A stretch of 64,000 bases of DNA, taken from positions 1,488,001 through 1,552,000 of the forward strand of contig JAGPNK010000006.1 in NCBI GenBank assembly GCA_020746835.1. Direction: 5' to 3'. Numbering within the stretch: the first letter of the stretch is position 1; every line of letters starts with the position of its first letter. Source of the stretch: Stachybotrys elegans (taxonomy: Eukaryota; Ascomycota; Sordariomycetes; Hypocreales; Stachybotryaceae). Position numbers and translations under genes: made by a program. This document shows positions 31,352 to 42,355 of this stretch, one piece after another. Below the pieces are notes generated by a model that had not been told where the DNA came from, did not search any database, and saw only the letters and a list, made by a program, of their open reading frames with translations.

Positions 31352-33897
31352 ATGGAAGCAGAAAACGCCACCACGGAGCCGCCTGTTGCCGGTGCAGCAC
31401 CCGAGAAGTCTGAGCAGCAGCCGGAGCAGCAAACGCCAACACAGACCCAGCAGCCACCACCGCAACAGCAGCAGCAATCGCAGCAGCAGCAAACAGCTTC
31501 CTCCAACACGAACCCGAGCACGAACCCGCCTCGACGCCCTGCCGTCATGCCGCGCGACAAGTACAACCACCAGTCTCTTGGCCCTTCACTGAACTCTTCA
31601 GTCAAGCAGGTAGGACTTCCCAGCCTCGACCATACATCTCGCGCCCCAACCCGAGCTCCTTCGCGCCACTCCGTACATTCGTTGCCTTGGCTATTGGTTT
31701 TTTTTTTTAACCCCGCGTGGGAGTGTGCTGCGCTTTGCGCGATGATCTGCTCCTGCTAACACTGGTCTTGACAGGCACGTGTGCTCATGGTGGGCGCCGG
31801 TGGCATTGGCTGCGAACTCTTGAAGAACTTGGTGCTGAGCGGCTTCGGGGAGATTCACGTCGTCGATCTCGACACGATCGATCTGTCGAATCTCAACCGT
31901 CAATTTCTCTTCCGCCAAGAGCACATCAAAAAGTCGAAAGCACTGGTACGTCCAAACAAGCGGCCCCGTCAGACGCGCGCAAACGCTAACACTGGTCAAC
32001 AGGTGGCCAAGGATGCTGCGCAAAAGTTCAACCCCAACGTCCAGATCGTTCCGCACCACGCAAACATCAAGGATGCTGAATTCAACATTCCCTGGTTCAG
32101 CAGCTTCAAGCTTGTCTTCAATGCGCTCGACAATCTCGAAGCCCGACGACATGTGAACAAAATGTGTTTGGCTGCGGATGTCCCTCTGATCGAGAGCGGC
32201 ACCACGGGCTTCAACGGGCAGGTTCAAGTCATTAAGAAGGGCGTCACGGCTTGCTACGACTGCACCCCCAAAGAGACTCCCAAGTCGTTCCCGGTCTGCA
32301 CCATTCGAAGCACCCCAAGTCAGCCAATCCACTGCATCGTATGGGGTAAAGGTTATCTCTTGAAGTATGATGTCAGCCATTTATATACGAGGGTATCTGC
32401 TAACAGCTTCAAGTGAAATTTTTGGGGCCAGCGAGGACCAAGCGGCCTTTGACCATTCCCAGGATGCAGACAACGGTAAGTGCTTTCATCCAGTCTATGG
32501 AGATGAGGCTGACGAATGCTGCAGCGCAAGAGATCGAAGAGCTCAAGAGGGAATCGGAAGCGCTGAAAAAGATCAAGGGGACCATCGGCACTCCACAGTT
32601 TCCGCAGATGTTATTCGACAAGGTCTTCCATGCCGACATTGAGAGGCTGCGATCTGTCGAAGACATGTGGAAGTCGCGACGCGCCCCCGAACCTCTAAAG
32701 TACGAAACAGTCCTTTCACAAGCTACTGAGGCCATGGCCTCCAAGGAGGCTATTCTGCGCGATGACCAAAGGGTTTGGTCCGTGGAGGAGAGCCTTGTCG
32801 TGTTCCAGGACAGCCTCGATCGTCTCAGTAAAAGATGGCAGCAGCTCCAGGGGGCCAAGGACCCTTCTGATCCCAGCCCCATCATCACATTTGACAAGGA
32901 TGACATCGATACTCTCGACTTTGTCGCGGCTAGTGCAAACATTCGATCCACGATCTTTGGCATCGACCGAAAGTCACGCTTCGACATTAAGCAAATGGCA
33001 GGCAACATCATTCCAGCGATTGCCACCACCAATGCCATCGTGGCAGGATTGTGTGTGCTGCAATCCTTCAAGGTGCTGAAGGGAGAGTATTCTCAGGCCA
33101 AGGAGGTAAGTTGTGCCATACAGTTCCGCCCTCCTTGATCCACAGCTAACCTCTACTAGGTATTCTTAACTCCTTTTGCCCCGGCGAGGCTCCTGGCCCC
33201 AGACCGAGCACGGGAGCCGAACCCCGATTGTCCCGTCTGCAGCGTCTATCATACGCAGGTCACGGTAGACCTCTCGCGGGCCACTCTAAAGGATATTGTA
33301 GACGACTTCCTCCGAGAAGGACTCGGTTTCGGCGAGAAGGAGATTGTTGTCAACAACGACGTCGGCATACTTTACGATGCAGATGAGACGGACAACCTTC
33401 CGAAGAAGCTAGCGGATCTCGGTAAGTTATGATGTGGCTAATGGCTGATGTACAGGGCTGATGGTGATACAGGCATTACAAAGGACGGATTCCTGACAGT
33501 AATTGACGAAGATGACGACGACCCTACCGTCAATGTGGTCATCAGCATCCAGGAAGGGTAAGTAATATTAGGAAGAAGGAATGAGCATTGGCTGATGTGT
33601 CTTGATCACAGTACCATCCCTGATGGCGAGAAGCCCGTAAAGGCGTCTTTCACCGAGCAGCCCGTTATTCCCCGGAAGCCGAAGCAACCAGCCCCTGCTG
33701 AGTCGAGCGGCACTGCCCAGACTAACGGGAAGCATTCCCTCGATGGGTTGACGGAGTATCAGGACAAAGGCTCCAAGAGACAGCGCGATGATGATGGCGA
33801 CCAACCCTCCAAGAAGGCCAAAATCGCCGCGCCAGCATCCGACGATGATGTTGTCGTCGTGGAGGATGCCGGCGGTGCGATCGTCATTGACGACTAG
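31352..33897 (+). CDS. uba2: SUMO-activating enzyme subunit UBA2
   Basis: Eight exons are proposed: 31352-31609, 31775-31945, 32003-32364, 32414-32475, 32525-33105, 33160-33421, 33473-33557 and 33612-33897, giving 688 residues. The adenylation domain shows GAGGIG (93-98), the active-site cysteine is Cys242 in [10 protein letters not shown], and two CxxC pairs (ACYDC, CPVC) form the zinc site. A C-terminal ubiquitin-fold domain is followed by a Lys/Asp-rich tail with a likely nuclear signal (KGSKRQR, KKAKI). With AOS1 it activates SUMO. The usual family start ([16 protein letters not shown]) is at 31547; upstream in frame is a 65-residue Gln/Pro-rich extension from 31352. The GYLL-NEIFG joint between exons 3 and 4 uses donor GTATGA and acceptor TTCAAG. 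Confidence 0.93.
31406..31495. repeat. CAG/CAA-rich tract coding a polyglutamine segment
   Basis: It encodes runs such as [16 protein letters not shown] and [10 protein letters not shown] in the N-terminal extension of UBA2. It is prone to length variation between strains. Confidence 0.8.
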
Positions 33898-33946
33898 GGC
33901 TGCCTGGGACTGTGAGAATTGGGCATTTATTGCGATTGCATAGCAT

Positions 33947-35030
33947 TTATGCCGCGCTGAGTCCTCCATCGATATTCAGCACGCAGTTATTAGCGAAACT
34001 ATTGGCGGCGAGGAAAACGGCAGCATCGGCAATCTCAGCTGGATGGGCCACCCTGTGAAGAGGGGTGTCCCTGAGATAAGCCTCCTTGAGCTCCGGTTTG
34101 AGTTCTTAACAAAGGTGTATATTAGCTTGGCTTTTTTTTTCTTTTTCTTTTTCTTTCTTCTCTTGATTTGAGGGAACGGATCATGGCGATTTGGAGAAGG
34201 AAATCTTGACATACGCTTCCACATAGGACTGTCAACCCAGCCAGGAAGGAGGGCGTTGACACGGATAGAGCGAGGAGACAGCTCGCGACACAGAGCACGA
34301 GTAAAGCCTACGCAAAAGGTTAGGGTTGCTCCTGTTTATACGGCACATAGGGAGTGTCAATGATAAATGGAACACAATACCAATTACACCGGCCTTGGAA
34401 GCCGCATACGCTGCTGCCCCAGGAACACCTTTGATTGCCATGAGGCTGGAAACATTGATAATACACCCTAGGAGCAGAGTTCAGGGTCAGTTTGGTTGTT
34501 GGGAGGGATAAGCGTTGCTCGGAATTGGGTGCTAACAGACCATGGGGTCGTATGTTGGCGTGCTTGCAGACAATCATGGTAGCCAGTAGGTTGGTATCGA
34601 CAATGTCGCGCAACTCGCTGTCTGGAGTCCGCTTCATGACTGTTGTCTGTGAGATTCCCGCGCAGTTGACAAGAATATCAACCGGTCCAGCAGAGCCTTC
34701 CTACGGGGAGCATCAGATTGGTGCTCAGCTATGGGTGCATTGCTTGGTTCACTACTGCACCTTCTTGCCACCCATCACCTCCTTGATACTGTTATGCTGG
34801 AAGACATCGAGACCAATGAAGCGGTGGACAGAAGGGTTATCACTGGGAGCTGAGTCTGTTGGCTTGTAGGGTAGGAGCTCCGGCTCCAGCTTTGGTCTAG
34901 CCTCGGGAGCGGTGCGGCTGAGGAGAGAAACCACGGCGCCGTTGGCGGCAAAGGCCTTTGCGATATGGCTGCCGATGATGCCTGTGGCTCCAATGACGGC
35001 ACAATGTTTACCAGCGAGTCGCAACGCCAT
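33947..35030 (-). CDS. oar1: 3-oxoacyl-[ACP] reductase-like short-chain dehydrogenase (OAR1/FabG type)
   Basis: Exons are 35030-34761, 34700-34541, 34467-34381, 34307-34215 and 34104-33947, giving 255 residues. The NAD(P)-binding motif GATGIIG is at residues 14-20, the catalytic Ser is in NVSS (about 150), and YAASK (164-168) supplies Tyr and Lys. The stretch ending LNIDGGLSAA is the usual FabG-like C-terminus. The closest known role is the ketoacyl reductase of mitochondrial type II fatty acid synthesis, but the substrate cannot be read from sequence and another SDR role is possible. Introns contain donors GTGCAG and GTCTGT, weaker than elsewhere. Its stop codon is 49 bases from that of the convergent UBA2. 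Confidence 0.82.
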
Positions 35031-35423
35031 TGCAGAGCGAAGGCTAAACGAAAGGAAGAATCAAGGGAGGGACAGGATAAAGAACGCACAGGACGGATAA
35101 ACAAACCAGGAAACCAAGGCAAGAGAAACGGTGAAATATGTATAGTCCCTGACATAAGTACTAATGTCATGAGTGTCGAGAAATCTGATGAAATAAGCTT
35201 CTGGTCTAGGGTAGCAATCCGGGGTACCCTAGTAGCGAAGGTACGATGGCTACGGACATTGGCTGGAAATTAGGTGGGAACCGAACCACGACCAACCAGT
35301 GCCAGCACACACTTTATGAATTGCCTATCCTGGCAAATGGCACCTCAGCAAGAAGCCGCTTCGCCTGGCCCATAGCCGTTCCCTCTCCTTGCCCTTGCCC
35401 TTGCCCTTGCCATCGCCATCGCC
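35031..35423. other. Divergent spacer between the SDR gene and the phosphatase gene
   Basis: No gene is seen. It has a GGTACC motif at 35222 and, just before the next ATG, tandem CCCTTG and CCATCG repeats (35384-35423) that lie in the leader of the phosphatase mRNA. Confidence 0.6.
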
Positions 35424-35425
35424 AT
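35384..35425. repeat. Hexamer repeats GCCCTT and GCCATC before the phosphatase ATG
   Basis: About four GCCCTT units run into two to three GCCATC units and end at the ATG of the LCB3-like gene. Confidence 0.8.
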
Positions 35426-37600
35426 GACCACACAGCAGCGGCCCGCCATGAGTAACGGCAAAGGCAGAGGCAAGACCAAGACCAAGGGCAGCGCTGACGG
35501 CGACGACGGCGCCGACAACGATAGCGGCCTTGCCAGACTGAGGCGCAGCATCGAGACCGAAACCGAAACCAAAGCTGCCCCGCCCGCGTCCAAGTGCCAT
35601 CATCACGACCACGACCACGACCACGACCACGAGCCTCCACCGACGCCCGACGCAGGTCTGCGCAGTCTGAACCACTGTAGGTAACCCCCGCCATGCGCAT
35701 GAATGCGCCGGTGCCGCCGCCGCCGCCGCCATAATCGCCCGAGGATTCGTGATTGCGGCGGCAGCGGCGGCGGACTACCTACCCGTCTTTCATAAACCTG
35801 CCCGCCTGGCAACCTCCCGCCTTGGCTCCAGACATGAGAAGGAGAAGAAGAAGAGACCCAAAAAAAGAGACAGCCGCTGACCCGTGATGGCGCCGTGCCG
35901 CCGCCGACCCGCGCAGACAAGAGAGCACTTCCAGAATGGCGCTATGCGCTCCGCCAACAGCTGCTGCCCCTCATCCGATGGGAGACGCCCTACCTCGCAG
36001 CGATGCAGGACAAGCTGCGCACGCCCGCCCTCGATAGTTACTTCGCCATTACTGCAAACCTCGGCACCCATGCCTTCTTCATGATTGGCCTCCCCATACT
36101 CTTCTGGTGTGGCTATCCGGCGTTCGGTAAAGGGTGCGTCAAGACCTCGAGCGGCGCCCCAGCGCGCCATGCTCCCTCCGTGGCGCTTCTCTCCTCGCTG
36201 ACAGACAGCTCGGCTCCAGACTCGTCCATATCTTGGCCCTCGGCGTCTTTTGGACCGGCTTCGTGAAGGACTTCTACTCCCTCCCGCGACCACTATCGCC
36301 GCCACTGCACCGCATCACCATGTCCGGCTCCGCCGCCCTCGAATATGGTTTCCCGTCCACGCACAGCGCGAATGCCGTCTCGGTAGCCGTGTACGGCCTG
36401 CTGGTCCTGCACAGCCCGGACAACACCCTCGAACCGACCACGAAGCTGATGCTCGAAGGCCTGTCGTACTTTTACGCCGTGTCCATCATTTTCGGTCGAC
36501 TATACTGCGGCATGCATGGGTTCCTCGATGTGATTGTCGGCTCAATCATGGGGGCCGGCATATCTCTTGTTGAATTCTACTATGGCCCCTTGCTGGACGA
36601 ATACATGCACTCGAGCTCGTGGGTCGCTCCGGCCGTTGCTGGTGTTATCATCGTCCTCCTCGTCCGCATCCACCCCGAGCCTGCAGACGACTGTCCCTGC
36701 TTCGACGACAGCGTCGCTTTTGCTGGCGTCGTCATTGGATTGGAGTTTGGTACCTGGTCCTACGGCAAGATTCCCGGCGACCCCTGGGAGACTCACGCCT
36801 ATGGTCATGGTCCCGTGGATATCGCTCCTCTTGGTTGGGTCGGGAATGTCGCTCGCATCGTTTTTGGGGTTCTCATCATCTTTGCCTGGCGCGAGACCAT
36901 GAAGCCCGCCATGCTGAAGCTTCTGCCGCATCTCTTCCGCCTCATCGAGCAGCTGGGGCTGAGCTTGCCACGTCGATTCTTCACACCGGCATCCGAATAC
37001 AAGTCCGTGCCTCCTGGTTCCCGCATCGATACAATCTTCCCCACGGTATCCGACTTCCCCCGCATGGTAGAGAGCATCCGCCACCCAACGACGCGAGGAC
37101 GATCTATCTCGGTTGGCCCACAGAGCGCTGCAGATGCGTACGAGACGTTGGCGTACCGCGAAAGACGCCGCAGGGAGAGCAACAGCAGCAACCCGAGCCT
37201 CAAGAGCAGATCCAGTAACATGGATCTCCGAGACGACGGTCGCGCGCAGGCCTCGGGTTCGCAGACATGGCCACCGCACTTACAGGAGTACGAGAAGCAG
37301 ATGGGAGAGGGAGAGGTGGTTCTGTCGCCCGTTGAAAAAGGAAATCCCGATATCATCGTGACGCAGGAGCAGGAGCTTGAGGAGGACGTCTTCTCCCAGC
37401 TTGTGAAACCGCGCGTCCGGTACGACGTCGAGGTCGTGACGAAGCTGGTTGTCTACACAGGTTGGTGCCCACTTGCCATCTCAAACCGGACTTGTTTGAC
37501 TAACACGAGTTGCCTAGGCATTGCTTGGTTCGCTGTAGCACTAATTCCCCTTATTTTCGAGTATGTCGGTTTAGGCACAAACGACTTGACAGCACTATGA
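35424..37600 (+). CDS. lcb3: Dihydrosphingosine 1-phosphate phosphatase (LCB3/YSR2 type, PAP2 family)
   Basis: Exons are 35424-35680, 35924-36133, 36220-37460 and 37518-37600, giving 596 residues. The three PAP2 motifs are complete: KDFYSLPRP (172-180), PSTHS (201-205) and R249...H255-G-F-L-D259. Several membrane segments follow, then a long cytosolic Ser/Arg-rich region (residues about 350-570) and a last membrane helix. The enzyme removes phosphate from long-chain base phosphates in the ER, steering sphingolipid salvage toward ceramide. The acceptor after GGCTCC at 36219 restores FGKGLVHILALG as in relatives. The N-terminal 86 residues carry a His/Asp repeat. An alternative start is the ATG at 35448. 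Confidence 0.88.
35598..35633. repeat. CACGAC repeat coding a His-Asp tract
   Basis: Twelve codons encode HHHDHDHDHDHE in the N-terminal region of the LCB3-like phosphatase. The frame is set by the ATG at 35424. Confidence 0.85.
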
Positions 37601-38088
37601 CGGCGCGGAGATGTCGGTCGCCTGTTTACGGTGGATTGGACTATGGGACGGCGGGCATGAAAATATAAATGTTCACCTTGGAAACATGGGTTATGCTTCC
37701 TGGGCGTTGCAGGCAGCAGAGTGTGTACCTCATTTCCACCGCGGCGGACCATGATAGAGTGGTATGCGATGTAGCGATGTTATGGTTATTAATGAAGCAC
37801 AAACTAATGACGAGGAAAAAGTAACAACCAAAGAACTGTCAATTGAGTGAGCATGCAGCACCTAGTATTGTGTGAGGCGACCTGAGGTTGGTGGGGCAGA
37901 GTCCTTTAATTGGAGAGCAGGGTCTGAGACGCGCTCCAACGCGTCGTCTAGCATGCATTCAATTTATTCACGACTTTAGCTACGCCATAGTTCCATGATT
38001 GGACAGAGCCGCGAACACGGAAATTCAACGTCACCGACCAAATCACTCATTGATCGAAATCCTCGATACGAAAAGAAGCCCATACAAA
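37601..38088. other. Spacer between lcb3 and rfc3
   Basis: No gene is seen. It is the phosphatase 3' region followed by the rfc3 promoter. Confidence 0.6.
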
Positions 38089-39416
38089 ATGTCGGATTTT
38101 GAGGACGAGATGGATGTCGATGGCCCTGCACCATCCAAGGACATTACCTTTACTTCCGAGGCGTCCAAGGGCAAGCGCAGCGCAGCCAATCTCCCCGTAG
38201 AGGCTGAAGACAGCCTTCCCTGGTCAGTAGGAAGAATGGGAGGGTAATGGACGTCACTGACGCAAACGATAGGGTCGAAAAGTACCGACCGGCCACGCTG
38301 GCCGACGTATCAGGCCACCAAGACATCCTCGCCACCATCAACAAGTTCATCGACTCGAACCGGCTGCCGCACCTGCTCTTCTACGGCCCGCCCGGCACGG
38401 GAAAGACGTCGACGATCCTGGCGCTCGCGCGGCGCATCTACGGGGCGGCCAACATGCGGCAGATGGTGTTGGAGCTCAACGCCTCGGACGACCGAGGCAT
38501 CGACGTCGTGCGGGAGCAGATCAAGACGTTTGCGAGCACGAAGCAGATATTCATGGGCGGGGGCCGGGGCGGCGGCGGCGGTGCGTCAAAGTCGAGCGCC
38601 ATGGCCGGCTTCAAGCTCATCATCCTCGACGAGGCCGACGCCATGACGAGCACGGCGCAGATGGCCCTGCGCCGCATCATGGAGAAGTACACTGTCAACA
38701 CGCGCTTCTGCATCATTGCAAACTACTCGCACAAGCTCAGCCCCGCCCTGCTCAGCCGATGCACGCGGTTCCGCTTCAGCCCCCTCAAGGAGCCCGACAT
38801 CCGCGTCCTCGTCGAGAAGGTTGTCGAGGAGGAGTCGATCAAGATTGGCGCCGAGGCCGTCGACGTGCTCGTCAGGCTCAGCAAGGGAGACATGCGAAGA
38901 GCGCTCAACGTGCTGCAGGCGTGCCACGCATCAGGTGAGCGACGATTTGCTATATAGATCTGCTCTATGTTTCTCTTCCTTGTTTCCCTTTGGGACGGAC
39001 TAACATGACATGGGGCTGTAGGCATGCCACTGCTTCCCAAGAACGCACCCAAGGTGCCCGACAGCGAGATTGTACGCGAGACCATCACGACTGAAACGAT
39101 TTACACGTGCATCGCAGCCCCGCCACCCGACGCCATCCAAGAGATTCTGTCCACGCTGCTCAACACCTCGGACGTGACGAGCTGCCTGAGCACCATCAAC
39201 TCCATCAAGTCAACGCAGGGCCTGGCGCTGGCGGACATCATCACCGCGCTGTCCGAGGAGCTAGCGAAGCTCGAGGTCGCGCCCCAGGTCATGATCTCGT
39301 GGCTCGACGGCCTGGCCGAGATAGAACATCGGATCGCGGGCGGTGCGAGCGAAATGGTCCAGACTGGAGCCGTGGTTGGCGTTGTGAGGGGCGGGGTTGA
39401 GCTGATGGGCCGATGA
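38089..39416 (+). CDS. rfc3: Replication factor C subunit 3
   Basis: Exons are 38089-38222, 38273-38934 and 39022-39416, giving 396 residues. After an acidic 40-residue N-terminus, the RFC boxes follow: VEKYRPATL, the Walker A GPPGTGKT (83-90), the Walker [10 protein letters not shown] (DEAD 164-167), sensor 1 ([10 protein letters not shown]) and the LSRCTRFRF arginine-finger motif. The C-terminal third is the helical collar domain. It is one of the five clamp-loader subunits that place PCNA on DNA. A glycine-rich insert (GGGRGGGGG, 140-148) sits just before the Walker B strand. This subunit corresponds to yeast Rfc3 and human RFC5. Confidence 0.93.
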
Positions 39417-40107
39417 AGCAGACGGATTGTGTAGGGGAACTATCAGAGGAAGGTATCTCGAGCAGAAAACCGAGACCGACGGGACGACTCAATGTATAGC
39501 TATATATGGGCCATGCTGGAAGCCAGCCATCATGCTACATATAGCGCTGGTGGCAGAAACAGAGTCGAGACCGGCATCGAGGAATGTAACCGGGAGCACT
39601 GCTTGTGCTGTAGGATACGTCATGATTCACGATAATTGAGGGCAAAAACTGCCATTTTAAAAGAGAAGAAACCAAAGCGTCGCTTTACACCATTCGTTGT
39701 CAATCTGCAATGTGTGCTTCCCTTTTTGTGTGCAATCAGGCAGGGCGACATATGCTTATGATGCATACTATCACGGTTCAATTCCGTCTTCCCGATCAGG
39801 ATAATTAGTATGCAACTTACTTAGATAAGGTAAAGCCAGTCTTGTCGTAGACAGGGCTGGCCCCTGCAGACGGACGGCCTCGGGGCTCTCGCCGAACGAT
39901 TTATCGCTCGCGCTGATGGACACCGAGACTCGACGCCAGTGATGCTATTTCCATGCTCTATGCTCTTTCTTGTCTTGAGGCGCACTGCCAAGGCCACAAT
40001 ATTTAACGTTTGCTGATTGCAAGCAGTGACGCTCCTCGTTCCCGGAGCTAGACCATTGCTGACCGCGTGCCAAACCCCGATACTACCCATCGGCGCAACC
40101 ACATGCC
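39417..40107. other. Spacer between rfc3 and the BTB gene
   Basis: No gene is seen. A tRNA T-arm-like sequence near 39774-39788 has no matching acceptor stem and was not called. The right end is the BTB-gene promoter and leader. Confidence 0.6.
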
Positions 40108-41717
40108 ATGGCTCGCTCATCCAGCGGTCAGGACGACTTCGGGGCGGGCCTAAGGGAGCAGAACGAGCGCACCATCACACAGGTACCGCGAATCCTCCCG
40201 CACGAGCGCGTCTTTCCGATCCAGATCAGCAGCCAGCTGTTCAAGCTGTCTGGAGCCTCGTTGTCCTCGGACTGTCCGTTGAGCCCCTCGCTTTGCGACA
40301 ACGACGAACGAATAGCCGCTGATATGTGTACCCTCTAGCACCATCGTATTTTTCGCAATACTTCCTCTGCCAATTGAAGTCGTCAGAAGCCGCAGGCGAG
40401 GAGCCGACCATTCGTACCTTGTATATCGACCGCGACCCCGAGACGTTTCGCGACATCTCGCTGCATCTGCAGGGCTACCATATCCAGCCCCGAGACGGGA
40501 CGCACTTTGTTCGGTTGTTCGCCGATGCGCAGTTTTATAGCCGTACGCCGTTGGAATCTGCCGCAGCCCGCCGTGCACCCTCGGCTAACATTTCGCCAGT
40601 ACCCAAGCTCGTTTCGCAGCTATACGAGGAGAGCATCTTCATATCCATCGGACACCGCGAGTTCCAGTTTCCCCGGAGCATATTCAACGACCCCGGAAAC
40701 TCCCCCAACTACTTCTCTCTCGGGTTCGCCGTTTCGTTCTCCCAAAAAGACGAGATCTTCCCAGGCCTCGACCGTGAAGGCCTGATCCGTCCTCCTTCGA
40801 TCCTCCCGCCCTCAGTGCCCAACAGGAGCGCAGATACCTTTGCCGAGCTGCTCCACCTGCTCAAGGGATACCCCGTGCATATCCGTGACGAGACGCACCG
40901 CCAGGAGCTGCTGCGAGATGCCCGGTACTTTCACTTCAAGGGCCTGGAGCAGCGCCTGATCCCCCACAGCATTTCCTTTAACCAGATCCGAAGACGATAT
41001 GAGATCACCATTCGCCTAGAGACCGTCCAGAAGAGCGGCATCAGTGTCGCGCCTGCCAAGGAGGAAGATCCTCTCGCGAGCTGGGTCAACTATGCCAGGC
41101 CTTACGTAGACGAGCGAGCTGCAGAGCTGGTTCTGGAGATGGGAGGGGAGGATACCAAGATTCACTTCTCAAGCACCAGCCCACGTGCCGAGTTCTTCAG
41201 AGACACCAAGGCCCGTGTGGCGCGGCTCTTTGAAGTAATTGCGACGAAGCTGAACCTCCCACCAACGACGCAGCCTCTCGGCCTACTTATGGCATCGGGC
41301 GGTGCAGGCTCGCAAGCAGCATCCCCAGGTCACACGCCCCTCAGCGAAGACCACGTGCGCGTCGTGATAGAGCCGGAGACGGCTATTGTTCTCGATGGGA
41401 AAGAGTTCAACTACGAGGAGCCTGGAGCCAGTTCAGCATACTATCTCGACTCGCCGGCTAGCACCACGACGACGCCGACGGCAACGACGACAGGAGGGTA
41501 CGCAGGTGCTTCGCGCAAGAGGCGGCGAGCTGACGGGGGCGTCGTGGTCGCCAGCGGCCAGGAAGAATGGCTGGTGAAGACGGGCCAGTGGCGGTTGCGG
41601 ATTCAGAGCACGAGGGGCGGCAAGGCGGCAGTCGAGTGTGTGCTCGTGGCCGTCAAGCTTGATGCAGTGACGTCGGAGCTGGGCAGGAATGCTGCGAGAT
41701 CGTTTCTAGGCAGTTGA
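40108..41717 (+). CDS. BTB/POZ (T1-type) domain protein, YLR108C/YDR132C-like
   Basis: Exons are 40108-40273 and 40339-41717, giving 514 residues. Two BTB/T1-like halves are visible: one around residues 30-120 (FPIQISSQLFKLSG, SPSYFSQYFLCQL, then TLYIDRDPETFRDISLHLQGYHI) and a second around 150-270 (FISIGHREFQFPRSIFNDPGNSPNYFSLGF, then LLHLLKGYPVHI). A Thr/Ser-rich stretch with a KRRRADGG cluster precedes a conserved C-terminus (EEWLVKTGQWRLRIQ). Yeast relatives are poorly understood. BTB domains mediate protein-protein contacts, often with cullins or in homo-oligomers. The intron uses the weak donor GTCCGT but is needed to join LSSD to SPSYFSQYF. An overlapping out-of-frame ATG lies 5 bases upstream. 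Confidence 0.82.
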
Positions 41718-42355
41718 TGATTTTATGTTTGCTAAGACCAAGAGTTATACCCCCTGTATCTAACGCCGCTGCAAGATGCCGATGCGTTTCCACTGGAAGC
41801 TACCGCTACGACCAAATATGCGTGTGGTGTCTACTTGATGATAGGTAGGAGGTGCCTACCTCTTACTTAGGTACCTTAGTACTGAGGTACTTAGGTAGTA
41901 GGCAGGCAAGAAAGAACCGTGTGGTTTGGTACTTGCTTGCAGTTGCCAAACCGCACCTGCCTGACTGCCTGCACCTGCCAAACACTCCTGCCATGCTCTC
42001 ACAGGCCACTCCCTTCCCTCCCGGCACACAAGTTTCTTTTTCTTTCCACCGGCCTGCACCCTTTCTTCCAGTTTCTTCCTTCTCGGTAACGGCCAATTGC
42101 GAGTATTGTTTTACAGTACTGCTGTTAAACAACATCGATCTGCTCTGTGGTCGAACCCTTCTGTCACTATTTCATACCTTTTACGCGTCAGAAGAGCACG
42201 TCTGTCCGAATACCCAAGGAAGCATCCCCTTCTTGTTTGTCCCATTTAAGATACATATTCCGTTCACATACTCCATTCTTATTCCGCCTGCCATCCTTTC
42301 ATCCAGCCAACGCCACACCTCTTCTAATTCCGCCGGGTGTGATTCGCGAGTTGCA
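41718..42355. other. Spacer upstream of the unrecognised gene at 42356
   Basis: It holds a dense cluster of GGTAC/CTTAGGTA repeats at 41842-41912 and a C/T-rich leader from about 41990. The frame upstream of 42356 is open for 168 more codons, but that stretch reads as leader-like sequence. Confidence 0.55.
41842..41912. repeat. Cluster of TAGGTA/GGTACCT repeats
   Basis: The stretch has AGGTAGG...CCTACCT as an inverted pair and TACTTAGGTA twice (about 41864 and 41888), interleaved with GGTACC. It is a compact repeat cluster in an intergenic position. Confidence 0.8.

Noticed and set aside
32365..32413. Alternative splicing of uba2 through GAGGGTATCTG or CTAACAG acceptors
   Set aside because: Those choices insert residues into the conserved YLLNEIFG motif or break the frame; the GTATGA donor with the TTCAAG acceptor restores it.
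39774..39788. tRNA T-arm-like sequence (ACGGTTCAATTCCGT)
   Set aside because: No complementary 5' acceptor strand about 60-70 bases upstream and no D arm.
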